Below are positions 37,291 through 49,720 of a stretch of DNA of 64,000 bases, piece after piece. The stretch is from Eudromia elegans (Eukaryota > Chordata > Aves > Tinamiformes > Tinamidae): contig PTEX01000015.1 of NCBI GenBank assembly GCA_003342815.1, positions 2,298,461 through 2,362,460 of the forward strand. Direction: 5' to 3'. The stretch's first letter is position 1. Each line of letters starts with the position of its first letter. The notes beneath the pieces were generated by a model. That model ran no database searches. It worked only from the letters and a program-made list of their open reading frames with translations, and was not told the DNA's origin. Position numbers and translations under genes: made by a program.

Positions 37291-39407
37291 TTTCTTAACC
37301 TTCATTTGTGTACTTTATCTGAATTTAAACTGCTGTATTTAATTGATTTTTTTTTCTGTTCGGTTTTGCTTCCTCTGAGTATCTCACTAGCAGTTGCCAC
37401 TGTATGGTGAGCAGAGCAGAAGCTTTTGGCAGTGGCTGTATGAGAGCTTGCCGGTAGGAATAATAAGGTGGTTCAGAGCCTGCTGAAATGCTAGTGGGAT
37501 AGTCAGCAAATCACTTTGACTGTTTAGAGCTCAAGCCAAGTGTTTCATATTTACATTATATTCATCTGTGGAGAGTTAAGCCAGTACTCCAAAAGGGTGG
37601 AAACTGCTTAAGAATCTGTTACCTCGGGTCCCAAACTGCCAATACTGAGTATGTCACGCTTCCAGAAATAAAAGCATACGTGCTCATTTTTAATTCAGAG
37701 CCTCTAAGTATGTCTTCTGCTGTGAGAATAATTTGTTAGTCTGCATAAACTTTTCTATTACTGTTTCTTTTGAGCAACATAAGAACAGACAGTGTTCTAT
37801 ATTTTTTTCAAGTGAATCACATTGCTATAACTTTGTTTTATTAGCCGTGAGATAGTTGAGGTCAGATGTATTCTCAGCACTTAACACATGTACCATATAT
37901 TGGAACTGGCAGTATAAGACGTATAGAAGAAAATACAAGAAATAGTCTAGTCCAACTAGAGGGCCTTGGTCTGCTTCTCATTGGAAAAACAAAAACATTT
38001 ATGAGAAAAGGCAAAACAATGGAATAAGATTTAAGGACATCTGACATAAGGAAAGAATAGCAATTGTTTTAGCATCAGAAGTAGCCTGACAATGGTATCT
38101 TGTTCATACTTCTGGGCAGATCTTACAAGTCACTAAGGTTTGCAAGTTGTGTTATTCATAGCTGTTGGATAAGGACAGGCCATTGAACTCAGGCCTTCTC
38201 TTTTATTCTTGACCCAACCCCACTGACAAAGATGGGTCCATGGCACTGAGGGAGCCAAGTGCTCTTCCCTGTGGACTAACGTTCATAAGGAGGCTGAAAA
38301 CAATTAAGCTACATGTTGTGTTGTACAGGAATGGAACAAATTCAAGTCCAAACTGTTAAATGAGAAGAAATTGGAGCAGTTTGCCAAGGTTTTGTGCATT
38401 ATAAACTAATTAGCCCTGCAGGGCTTGCTTGTTAATTTTGTTGAAAATCCATTGTCATGAGCACATACACACATATCTACCAATGCACATGCATAATTTT
38501 AAAGATGATGCAGAATTTTCCTGCTTTTTCAGTTAATAATCTAAAAGAAAAACAAGTAATCAGTGATATTTGCAGTGCACTGTGGCTTTATACTGACTGC
38601 AAAGTGATGGAGAAATAACATAGCATAAGAAAAAACTAAGATTTTACAACTTTAAAATTGGCCTGATAATTAAGCCTTGTACTCTGAGTTTTAGGTGAGT
38701 AGTTTCTGTTTGTATGCCATCTGGGTTGCATTTCCTTTTATAACATGTGATCCAACTCAGGAATTTCTGAAATTTTTTCTTCTCTCTCGCAGGTATTTAG
38801 TAGAGAAGTTTCAGCAAATAAGAAAAGTGAGCACTTTTTCAGTGGGCTCCTGATTCATCAAGGCCTTTGAGGAATATCCTCGTCATGGTTTTGTGTTATG
38901 ATCCAAAAGAACAGCATGCCTCAGTACATAGAGTACAGGTACATAGAGTATCAGGTTTCTAGACAGATAGACATGTCAGATAAGTGAAGAAGTACCCTAA
39001 TTTTTCAGATTGATGTGAAATGGGCATCTGAAGGAAACAGAAGTGCTTCCCATTGCATTTTAATATTGTCTTGGCCTGTTTTTATGACGTAAGTTCTATG
39101 TAAGAGTTCATTTTGGTAAGGCAGAGTGCATCTGACTGTAGTGAAATAGGATGCAAGCACAGTAACAGTGGTCTTGGGTTTGGATTAGTTATTTGCTTTC
39201 TACTTCTCTGAGTTCACATTGTACTGTAGGAAGCTGAGATAATATGCAGGATGTTGCAGTATGACAGCTACAGAAATCATTGCTGAGAGCTGCTGTTGCC
39301 TTCCTCTCTTATGAAGAGTCTGCCCATGGTCAACTGCAAGGGCTCAGGGCTCTGAGCTTGCTTTGAAAAAATCTTCAACTCGTTTCATTGGTCAGCACGG
39401 TGAAGGA
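37291..39407. other. Intron 2, nothing recognised apart from a 12-base direct repeat
   Basis: GTACATAGAGTA occurs at 38924-38935 and again at 38939-38950, separated by CAG: a small local duplication. Nothing else stands out. Confidence 0.5.
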
Positions 39408-39431
39408 TTCAGATTTTCCGGAAAATCTGAA
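39408..39431. repeat. Perfect 24-base palindrome
   Basis: TTCAGATTTTCC followed directly by its exact reverse complement, with the centre at 39420/39421. The core TTCCGGAA contains two abutting GGAA half-sites in opposite orientation. Confidence 0.95.
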
Positions 39432-40524
39432 AATGCACCAGGCGTTGCTACGTCTAGCAGTGTGTTTTTATCTCTTTCACGGTTGGCAAGCTGTACAGTG
39501 TGACTAGCTAGAGTTAAGTCATGTCTCAGTGCTGGAGTGAACGGAGTAAACGGGAGCGCTGGGGTTACTGCTGCGCTCTGTCTCTTAGTCCATCAGTGAC
39601 GTCTGCTAACCACGTTCACACGTCTGCTCTAGCTAATAGTATTACAGGACTCCAGCGGGGTTAAACAGCAGACTGGCAGGTGCATTAAACACACATACCT
39701 TATACGTGGATACTAGTCGTTCCCCTCCTCCCCACTTTGGCTTTCCAGCACCCATGTTTTGCATTCATCAAAAAAAAAATGAGTCTGATGCTAAGACCTG
39801 AATTCCTGAGGCTGTCACATTTATTCAGAATAGTCCTCACCCGTTCTCTGTGTATGCAGAGATTATGGGTTTAAACTCCCACACCGTTCCCAGGATAACG
39901 ACATAAACTCAAAGCATAAGTGTGGACTATCTAATTTTAGTCAGGTGGCAGTAAATTTTCCTGCATAAATGCAGCATGTCATCTTTCTGTGAAGAGAAAA
40001 CAAAACAACTAAATGCACTGCTCATATTAACCTCTTTTCTAATGCAGAACATCAACTGCTGCTTAAGGAAGTTTCCGTTTTCTTTAGGTTCAGCTTCTCT
40101 TCACAGGGATTAAGTGTTGGTTACACATTACTCATCCAAAGATACATCCAAACAAAACAGTTGGAAAAAAAAAATCTTGTACTCTCACCCTTCCCCATCT
40201 AATACTGCTCGTATATTCTGAGCTAATCTTGAAGTGACAGTCGAGCATTGGCCTGACTTTTAATTGATCACCTGAACGTATATATTTATTCCTGCTAACT
40301 TTTCTTCCCCAGCAAGTCCTGCTGAAATCACGATTCCCATGAAGAAAGAAGTGACAGTCTAAAACAAGACAAAGGTAACTGCATTGATCACTGCACGTTT
40401 TATCCCGGGCATAAGCCTGCAGCACCATTTAGATTAAGCCTGTCTGAGGTCTATGTGTACCTGCGTTGTTGGGGCTGAGTTTCTGCACCTTAATATGTCA
40501 TATTGCTTTAGAGTAACATTGCAA
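39432..40524. other. Intron 2, nothing recognised
   Basis: No ORF with recognisable product and no clear repeat; short A runs near 39769 and 40166. Confidence 0.42.
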
Positions 40525-40650
40525 AAGACCTTAAGAGCTATATAAATAAAAGTGAGATTTTGCCATCTGCATTCATATTTTACTCTATTGACATCAGTGA
40601 GTTGCTCACAGAACGGAATAAGAAGGGAGTAAAATCTGGCCCTTTATGCA
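40525..40650. repeat. Ancient CR1/L3-like or related repeat relic
   Basis: AGAGCTATATAAATAAA, then TGAGATTTTGCC, TATTGACATCAGTGAGTT, and AGTAAAATCTGGCCCTTT. These are phrases I associate with old, high-copy reptile/bird repeats (..gcgctatataaat.., ..cattgacttcaatgg.., ..gcagaatctggccc..). Family naming is from memory; decay is heavy. Confidence 0.38.
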
Positions 40651-41478
40651 AGCAAGCGCTAAAAAGATGAATAAAACAGATTTGGTGATTTATCCTTGAA
40701 AGTGCCTCCTTTCTTAGTCCATCTGAAGAATTATGTTGTATTTTAGAGAGATTCTGGGGTACAGTGAATATCAGATAAGGTGATTTCTTTGCTGAAATAA
40801 GCTGGGCAGAGGACTCAGAAGACATGAACACTGTAAGTGGCTGTAATCTGCTTTCATGGGTTTAGAAAGTCAACAGCCAAAAATAATACAAGAGGTCATT
40901 AAACGGCAGCGTGCAACGTTTGGTGTCATCAAGATGTCTGATGCCATGTGCTGCATGTCCTGAAGTATTCACTGTACCTAGGTCATGAAACCCAAGGCGG
41001 GATATTGACAACAAAAGTAAAGCTTGTGAGATCTATCTGGAGAAGCTTAGACACACTATGAGATTATGTTTGTCAGCTGAAAGAGCAATGTCAAAGCCCA
41101 CACAGCCAACGTTAGACACTTTGAACCAGCATAGCAGTTTCACAGATTCTCAAAACAAAATTGAATGCTGGCTTTTCATCCTTTCGCTGCACAACAGTTT
41201 CAGGACAAAAACGCAGGCTTGAAAGCCGTACACTTGAAACTGAGGTGGAAACTTTCTTGTTTCCACATAAGGCACAAATTCCCTGTGCCTTGACCGTGCC
41301 AAGAACGTTTCTAAAGAAATCTGTAAAATATGTCATTTTGCCTGATACTATTTGGGTGAGTCCAGGGTAGATATTTTCATTACTTGCATGTGCATATTGA
41401 AGAGTTCTTCATACAAACAGGCTTAATAAAAAGATAAAAAAGAAGCAACCATATAGGTGGAGCTCATCACAAACTTAG
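40651..41478. other. Intron 2, nothing recognised
   Basis: No coding or repeat signal beyond short chance frames. Confidence 0.42.
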
Positions 41479-41525
41479 AACAGAATCATTAAAATCATTA
41501 GAATCATTTCAAGTGAACTTTAGGC
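41479..41525 (-). repeat. Possible CR1 LINE 3' end remnant
   Basis: Three closely spaced copies of AATCATT followed by TCAAGTGAACTTTAG resemble the reverse complement of the short repeated 3' terminus of bird CR1 elements. The adjoining CR1 body is not recognisable, so this could be coincidence. Confidence 0.22.
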
Positions 41526-44081
41526 TACTAGGTGAATCTTAAATTGCGTATTTCCTAACGAAGCTTCACTTGTACACAATACGTTGTGTAGTTCTCTTCT
41601 GTTTGCTTGTATATTCATATAAGCCGCATTTAAAATCCGTGGTGATGGAAGTTAATGGAAATGTTCTCTGTGGATGGACTTCAAGGTTGCTGAGTTCTTT
41701 GGCGCAGTAGAATAAATTACTCTGCCTGTTTCTTTTGTTTCACAAGCTTTAAGAAGATTATAAATTCATAGAGACCTCCTTGCAACCCCAGAAAAAATGG
41801 AGATATTAACATCTCAGGTCCATTTACTTTATATATAGAAAGATGGTGCCTGCAGCCCTAGACCTGCCTCTCTGCAGTATGGCTGAGGGCTGACACTAGA
41901 GTTGCTGATTTAAGGAGATTTAACCCAGAGTGTACTGAAACCTCTTCCTGCTTGCCATTGCATTGCAGATTGATGAACCACTTGAAAGTGGCTTCATTCC
42001 CAATGATCCGTGGTTATACATAAGACTTTTAAGGATGCTGGCGGTCACTGAAATTTAAGGAAGCTTATTTTAAGTCGCTGAGGGCACTGTTGGAAAACAG
42101 GATGGCCTGTGATTGAGGAAACGCATTTTCTTCCAGCCTCATCAAGAGTGGTCCTTTACTTCCTTGCCTCTTATTATTATTGCTATACTATGCTTCATAA
42201 AATATAGTTGTTATTGCTTTATAACGTGAACATGAGGATATATGAAAGGTATGAAGTATATGGGAAAAGTGTGATGAATGGAGGATTTCTGTGTAATCTA
42301 TCGAATTTGATCACACATGGGATACATTTTGATAGGACTGAGGCATTGCTTTTAGCAGGTGTAAACTGCTCCTGGAAAATATTTGCCTTCATTTTCACCT
42401 CTGAGAAATACACAGCAAATGAAAAATCACTGTCCTCTGTGTTGCTGACTGTATGATCCACATTCACCACGAGGAAATAGAGGCTTGAGTATCTAAATTT
42501 CAATCTCAACATTCATATTTGTTAGGTATAAATTCTGCTTGCACAGAGATGTCTGTCTTCTCTAAATTAAGCAGTATTTCAGGCTTCTAGAGCACTTGCT
42601 CACAAGCACCGCAGATTTTATGCGTGTTAGTTTTTGTTTACCCGCTGCAAATGACAGATTAGCATTTAAATGCTTTTGCAGCAGTTATGTCTGTTTTGGA
42701 TGTCAAACTAAACAAGCCATTATGTATCCCTCAAAATAACACTGCTGTTGTTCGCAGTGATTTCCTGCCATTTTCCCCACTCTACAGGAATGGCTGAACA
42801 TTTCATAGCACATATTAAAAGTTCTTCTAAAATCTATCGTTCGTGGCAAATTATGTCTAGCATGCAGTCAAAAAGCAGTTGCGTGCTGAGGAGGCATGAA
42901 GGAAGGCATGCTCTAAGCAACAGGGATTTGTCACTGTGATTCTACCATTTTGCTTCATCTCCCTCTTATTCCCTGTCCTACCCAGTCTCCTGCGGGTGCT
43001 TCCATCTTTCTCGTCTTTCTTCAGATCCTGCTGTCCATTGTCAGCCCCGTCTCTTCTCCCCTGTCTCCACAGTGCACAGATTCTCTATCATGTCAGTAGA
43101 TTGAGTTGAAGCCCATCCAGCGTTTCCATTTTCTGATTTCCAGGCTTTCCCTGGTACAGAGGAAGAATTCATAGTAGGTTTGAGGGAAGCAGAAGTCCTC
43201 AGGACGATTCGGATGTGTCCCGTCCCCATCATGCAGGTGCATGATGGAAATCTGATGTTGCTGGTTACTCCACTGTTAGCTTCCCAAAATTGATTTTTTA
43301 CGTATTAATTCAGAGAAGAAATGTTGCTTTCTATTTCGGTAGACAGTCTTAACAAATTTCAGGAAGTACCAGCCCACGGGATTCCTAGTAATTCTTATTT
43401 TCACGTAAAGGGAATATTGTCTCATCATGCAGCCATTCCTCTGGCAAGAGCATGGAGTTTTGAAACAAGTACATGGTGTTCTTAATCAGTGCAGAGCACT
43501 TTAGATCTAAACTCCAACAGGAGTTTGAGGAATGCTTTCTTAAAAAGAGCGTGTGGTGGAGATATGTGTTGTAAAGTTGGGAGGAGCAGACCTGTGAGGA
43601 TCTCTGTGGTACTCCTCACCAGGATCTGTGCCCCAGGGTGTGCCTGGGGCTGTGACCCACGTGGTGTCTTGGCCCTCCAGATGTCCTCTAGCTTTAGGCT
43701 TGAAGGAACCGTAAGAAATGTCAGTGTGACCACAGAATTGAAACTTCCAGTTTCCATTTGATTTGACACCAAGCAGAGGAGTACTGTGCATTTCTCGTGA
43801 TGCAGAGAGGCCTAAGCATCTTCAGGAGAGCTTTTGGGGTTGAGTCAATCTTTATAAATGCACATTTATTACCATTAGACACAGGTATCAGATTTGATTA
43901 AGTTAGAACCAGAAATTCGGAAACCATCTCAAAACAGTTTTTAAAACCAGTTTTGCTTGTACGTGTTTTTCAGTCTATTTAGTTCCTACATGCCAAGCTC
44001 CTGTTCTCTTGAACACAGCCTCATGTTTGCTGAACTGATGAACTGCTTCAAGCCTTTTCCAAATGTGGCCCAAGTTTGAAA
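41526..44081. other. Intron 2, no gene; minor motifs
   Basis: A MEF2-type match TTATATATAG sits at 41829-41838. 42463-42495 vaguely resembles a reversed MIR segment. A GCCCCAGG hairpin with exact 8-base arms is at 43630-43650. No coding region is recognised. Confidence 0.42.
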
Positions 44082-44105
44082 CTATAAATAGGCTTCTATT
44101 TATAG
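44082..44105. promoter_or_regulatory. Paired MEF2/TATA-type sites in a perfect inverted repeat
   Basis: CTATAAATAG (44082-44091), a 4-base spacer, then its exact reverse complement CTATTTATAG (44096-44105). Each half fits the MEF2 consensus YTAWWWWTAR and also contains a TATA-box-like TATAAATA on one strand. A GC-rich patch begins immediately downstream, at the distance expected between a TATA box and a start site. Use as promoter or MEF2 enhancer is inference. Confidence 0.45.
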
Positions 44106-44250
44106 GGGGAGAGTGCAGAGCGGGTGGGCACCTCCGGGCAAACCCTTTGCCCCGTGCCAGCCGTTCCCGGTTCGCAGGGCACCGTTGGCACCGCCTCGCT
44201 GGGCTTGGGTTTGTGCTGCACGAGCAGTTGGAGCCTGCAGCAGAGTGTGC
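44106..44250. other. GC-rich patch beside the paired MEF2/TATA sites
   Basis: GC-rich with scattered CpGs. Several short frames on both strands, none recognisable. Its position directly after TATA-like motifs makes it a candidate start-site region or noncoding exon. Confidence 0.4.
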
Positions 44251-46659
44251 AGGAGAGCGCTGCATGAAAGAGTAATGAAAACACCAACCCAGTTGTGGCA
44301 CAACACATTAGGCGCTGCGACTTGACACTCTAAAAGTACTTCTGGCGACTGTGTCTTCCCTCTGGAAGAGCCATGCACGTGCACCTCCCTCTACTCCACG
44401 TTTTCCCTACTCCCTCTCCTTCCCTTGTCTTGCTGGATAGAAGAATATTCTGACAGGAGTGGTATTTTTCAAGAATCCCTTCAATTCCTGAGGGAGGAGA
44501 TGGAAACAAATCCAGGTTACCTATGAGATTCCCACTCCGCCTGTTAGTCATGGCTTATCCAGGAGATGTAAATATCCCGCCGTCCTCAAAACAATTCCAG
44601 AAAGGAGTCCTGCTGTGGCAAAAATTAAGCCATAAAACACTAAGTCCTGGCTTGGCTAAATAATATAGATATCTAGCTGCCTCTGAAACCAGTGAAAGGT
44701 AGGGGGTTTCTATCTTTGGGACCCTGGTCACAGCCATACTAAAAGATAAGTGTTTAAATTCAGGCTTGCAAACTCAAATACTGACTTCAGCCTCTGAGAT
44801 ACCTGGCTAGTAGTACCATGATAGAGCACTGCTTGTTGCTAGTTCATGTAATACATACTCAAGACTATGGAGGCTTTTCTTGATCCTTTCTTTGACCAAT
44901 CATTTGGCTTCAGGGAATTCTTCACCCTGTCCATGACTTAGTTTCTGTGTTTGTAAATGTTCTCTGTAAAAGTGCCCTCTTCATTACCTGCTGCTCCGTA
45001 TCTGAGATTTCCTTCCATGTTTGCACTCTCTCGGTTTAATAACAGGTTGTGCACAGTGAATGAGGAGGAGAGATATCAGCTGTGGTTTTATTGCTAAGTG
45101 CCAAGCAGCCGATATGATCAGAGTGTTGTAAGTGCGTGAGCTTGAAAGCCCCGGGTAAAAGGGGCAGAAGGTGGTTCGGTTGCACCCGGGGCCCGATAAC
45201 CTGTGTCCGTGCTCACCCGTGGACTCCTGCTTGCAAACGCAGTCCTGCTCAAGGTCCTGCCCTATTTACAGGAGTATTTGCTTGCCAGCGTTAGCACTTA
45301 GTGCTTTCTAATGTATTCCAGCCACCTCGGGGACCGAAGGACGTGCGGAGATTTCCTGCCACTGCCTGAGGAGCTGTTTAACTGCTGGCTCTGCCCCCGG
45401 GGTCCGTGTGTGTGCCGGTCCCAAAGGGCTGAGATTCGTTTCGGTGGAGAACCGGTTGGATTCCCAATGTGGTCTGATCGCTCGTAGGGTAGCCGGCCTT
45501 GTAGAAGGGTCTTGCTGAAAGGTCTTGCTGTATTTCAGATTGCTCTAATCTGCTCAGATCCTGTATTTTAATGAAAATTATGTAAAAATGTTCTCTGGAC
45601 ATGACAGCCTTTGAGCTGTGGCCCATGTGCAAATTTCTGGAAGAAATTTAAGTTGCCTTTTAGTTTTGAAGAAGCAGTAATATCGGCTTGCTCTTAAGCA
45701 TTACTGGCTGTTTTATAGGTAAAGAAATTCATGGTATAGCAAGTCATCTGAAGTAATTACACTCGAAAGTATTGCGAATTAAAGGCCTTAGGGAAAAAAA
45801 AATGCTGATGAGAAAAACTAGCCAAATGAAGAAAAAAATAGCATCATTGTGGGCTCTTGCTTCCTGTCTTCTGACCTCATGATTCTTGCGTTTATTTGAT
45901 GCCTAAAACACTGCGTAGTGAGAGTCATAGCCTGTCAGGAATACATACTTTATTAGAGATGAGAAAAATCTTGGCAAAATGCTCAATACCTTTTCTCCTT
46001 GACAGAAAAGCATCCAACATGCACATAAATACAAATGTTCATCCTTTCTGCTTTGGCACATGATGCAGAGCACTTATTTTAGGGCCAGAAGTGGAGATTT
46101 AGTGCCATTGGAGTCCAGAAAGCTGACCCTTTAACAACCACCTCATCCAGGAAGAGCATCAACTTATTCCCTGCATCCGGGAAGTCTTTGGGTGCCGAGT
46201 CTTGGGCACCTCTGCATGCCTGAAATGCTCTGGAAGGCGCCAGGCTCCTGTGTTTTCCCTGTGCATGGACATCAGAGGAATCGCCGTGGCGGAAAGGCAG
46301 TGGGGAGAACTTCTAAGATGAGATCCACCTGTCTGTACCGGTGCCAAAGAGATTCGGAGGCCAGAGATAAATTACGTTTGCAAGTTTTAAATATAATCCA
46401 TGCCAAAAAAATTTAAGAATTTACAACCAGCCTAGTAAATAGTCAAAGTGAACAATGTAGTTTAGGATAGCAATTGCATAGCATCTATAAAAAAAAAAAT
46501 GCAATTTTCAGCATGTCTAAGTGCTGTATACTTCTCTAATCATAACTGAAATGTCTCTTCCAACCGTCAGCTAAATTCTTTTGTTAAACTGAACCCTTAC
46601 TGAGTCCTCGGAAATGGTCTCTGTTTTCTCTAGTGTTCTTTAAGCCTGCCTTACAAATA
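44251..46659. other. Intron 2, nothing recognised
   Basis: Mixed sequence; 45160-45520 is moderately GC-rich with a few CpGs. No product is recognisable. Confidence 0.42.
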
Positions 46660-46880
46660 TGTTCATTTTCTCTTTATGTGCCACAGACAACTGCAATCCA
46701 ATTTAGAAGGTTATTTTCCATTAAGGAAAATAATCCAATATACATTTTAAGAGGTCTGCAACCTGAGTAAAATTTTTAAACATAATTAAACCAAATACAC
46801 ACGTGTATTTATAATTTATTTCCCTAATGTCTGTCCAAAGTATATGTGACTATTTAAAATATCATGTAAAGCTGGCCTTT
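46660..46880. other. Possible conserved noncoding element with a short inverted repeat
   Basis: AT-rich but complex sequence containing a perfect 9-base inverted repeat (TTATTTTCC at 46711-46719, loop ATTAA, GGAAAATAA at 46725-46733) and several homeodomain-type cores. GGAAAA is also the NFAT core. Conservation cannot be tested here. Confidence 0.25.
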
Positions 46881-47094
46881 TTTACACATTAGAGAGAGCT
46901 GTTTAGAAGAAACACAAGCCAAAATGGGCAATATAAATAAATGGATTACATGAGGATGTTATTTTCTAATTTATTTGTAATAAAAGTTTAAACTGCAATG
47001 TGTAGCTATTCATCGTTTTCTCATTATTCTAGGTAGAGTATATGTCAGAGTCCATTGGCCCTGGGACTTCAGCACATCCAATTTATACGGCCTC
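46881..47094. other. Intron 2, AT-rich, nothing recognised
   Basis: Short AT-rich stretch before a GC patch. Confidence 0.4.
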
Positions 47095-47415
47095 CATATG
47101 GACATATTTGGAAGCAGGCATGGGGAATCTCGGTGCTCCCACGGGAGCTCTCGCTGGCCGGTGTTTTACTCAGCCGGTGGGTGGGCAGCAGCACGGAGAC
47201 CTTCCCAGCTGGGCACGGATGGGGAGGGAAGAGCTTTGGTGGTGAGGAGCACGACGGTGGCACGGCCCTCGGCGCGTGGGAAGAGCTGGAAGCGGCTCCC
47301 GGCTGCGTTTCAGCAGCTCTCGTCTGGGCTGGGCATCCTGCAGGGTTTTTCCTTCAGGAGACTGGTGTGGGATCAGCCTGTGTCTGCAGGGTGCTTGCTC
47401 CTCATGCAGGGTGAA
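47095..47415. other. GC-rich patch with long chance frames
   Basis: Open in several frames (166 and 119 codons +, 133 codons -). Sequences are compositionally biased and match no family I know. Noncoding until shown otherwise. Confidence 0.38.
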
Positions 47416-49439
47416 TATTTTAACCTTCCTGAAGCCGACTCTAAAGATTTTGCTAAAGATTCTGTGAAAACAGCAAAGAAGTTCGAAGTTCACAGAATCT
47501 GGGAAAAGATTAATAGAAAAACTGATGAGTCCTCTTCGTGCAATTTTAGGGAAAGTCAGGTCAGTTTCCAAAGCTGCTTATTGTTCTATGGAAAATAGCA
47601 AAATCCTTTGAATACCACATTTATACTTCTATGCTCCTGTTGCCATCTTCCTGAGTGCAGAGCTTTTCTCTGCTATATCAAAATCAATAGCAGGTTTTGG
47701 ATGACCCTTTAAGGTCAAGTTGAGCTGCTCTGTATTATATCTGGAAAGAAAACTCGATATTTATGACCCTTTTAATTTAAGTTTTTTAGTAGACTCCCAC
47801 TGTGGACTCAGGAGATGACAGCTGTCAAAGGAAAGGGAAAGAACCTGTTAGTACGGAAGGGGTGTTAGGGAAGTGGGAAGAGGCACGTGGCAGGAGAGCC
47901 CCAGCCGTGGCCTGTCCAGGGCCTTGAGGCCGGGTCTTCCAGCCGCCTTCAGGCCACACGCAAGGATTTCTTCCCAAAGGCTCACGGAGCCTTTCCCAGC
48001 ACGGGGAAATGCAAGCCCCAAGTGCATGCGCGTAACCACGCACCGACCTTGCTGCGTTGCTGCAACAGGGGTTTCTGTCCAAGAGCATGAAACTCCAGGC
48101 TGCTTCACTCCTGGCCTTCCCTTGCAGCATGGCATGAGAGACAAATATCGCTCAGGTGGGTCATTTTGCACTGCTGCAGTGCAGGTGGCAGCATCAGGTA
48201 TTGCAGAAGGAACACGGAACCCCTGAGCTGAAGTTGTGCTGGATGAGTAAATAAAGTGCTGATTTCCACGGTTTGTTGTCGCCTACCGAATTGCAGGCGT
48301 GACTTTTCTGCTAAACACAGAGACAGAAGCAAGGCTAGTTACTGTGATTGTGTTGTATTGCTAATTACTGCAAATGTCAGTGACCAGGTGGATTGCCATT
48401 CGACGGTCCAGTTGTTATTACTGTATGTGAAGTTATGTGGCCATTATATAAAATTACATGTAAGCACTTTAAAGTTGATCTTTTAACCCTGCAGGTATTC
48501 TCAGCTAATGTTTCTTTGTGTGAAATCTTTTCTTATGAATTTTTCAACTAAAAACATTTACCTCCACCTTTAAATGATGTGCCTTTGCAAATTGGCAGTG
48601 TTTGCTGAGTTTCTTTTTTATTTTATTTTGCAAATGTGCGTTATGTTGCGTAGTGCAGAACTTCAGCAGTGGGTTGCTCTCCATGGCCTAATTTGCAGTT
48701 GCGTGGGTAGTGGTTTCTTCTTTGGGAGGCACTTTCCTGCCTCCCAAAATGAAAATCTGCATGTCCTAAAGTGCAGCTAAGGAGCTGGAATCAACATGCA
48801 GACCCTTGGAGTTCCTGCGTGTTACACGTTTAAGGAGTAAGCCCTGGCCTCTGTGGACTTAAGAGGGGACTTCAGGGAAATCCTGATGTCATCCTGTGTC
48901 CACAGCTGCCCTCCATGTCTTCACAGTTTTTACAGACCTTAAGAAACTCATTGTGAAAACCTCAGGAACAAGTGAGAATGAGGATGCCTCCTGGCAATGT
49001 TTTAATTGAATTTCTAGTTCTTGTGTTCATGGGAGAACTTGAAAAGCGTGGCCTGAATGAAGTCAGAAGGCCAGACTGTGCATTCTGAAATTGAAATAGT
49101 GTGTTTTGAGATTTTTTATTTTTTTTTTTTTAATACACAGGGAGTTTTTGGAACTCATGTTACGTCTTTGGGGAGGGTTTGAGGTCAACCTGAAAGGTGA
49201 TTTAATTAATGTCTGTTTTACAGCTAGATCTGAGCAGAATGCTACAGTACTGGTGATACCAGACAAATTTAAGTTCTGGTACACATCCTGCATCCTATAT
49301 TGCAAGTGGAGGTCATTTACTCCTGCAGGTTGGTTTCCTTCTCTCCACTGAAACAGGCTTGATGCTGGAAGTGTAACTAGTTGTATTAGTTGCGGTGCAG
49401 TCCTGCCCCCGGTGATTTCCAGGTTTGTCCTGAAAGTCA
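47416..49439. other. Intron 2, nothing recognised
   Basis: Includes a moderately GC-rich region at 47860-48100 with open frames on both strands and no recognisable product, and a T run near 49120. Confidence 0.42.
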
Positions 49440-49720
49440 CCAGCTTGCTTATTGATGCTCAGCCGGGCAGCCCGGCGCCCGCTGGCACTCGTGCTCAGCA
49501 GCACCCAGCAGGGCCTGGAGAAAGGCTCGTCTCCTGCTCCAGGCTCCTGCTGGGTTGCAACATCCCCTCATCCGGGGGCTCCTGCCTTGTACAGCTGTGC
49601 AGCCCCGTGGTTCTCAAGGGAGTCCTCAGGGATTTCGGAGCCATCCGAGTTTCTAAACTCTCCTTTACGCGCTGCCTTGCTGGGTTTCCGATGTGCTGCT
49701 GGACCTGTGTGGTTTGCACC
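49440..49720. other. GC-rich patch
   Basis: Elevated GC with some CpGs; 121- and 99-codon + frames overlap here without recognisable domains. Confidence 0.38.

Noticed and set aside
42463-42495. Reverse MIR-like GAGGAAATAGAGGCTTGAG
   Set aside because: Only one block of similarity; neighbouring MIR blocks not seen.
47098-47598. 166-codon + frame with overlapping 133-codon minus frame
   Set aside because: Arises from a GC-rich patch; both strands open, as expected from composition; no homology recognised.
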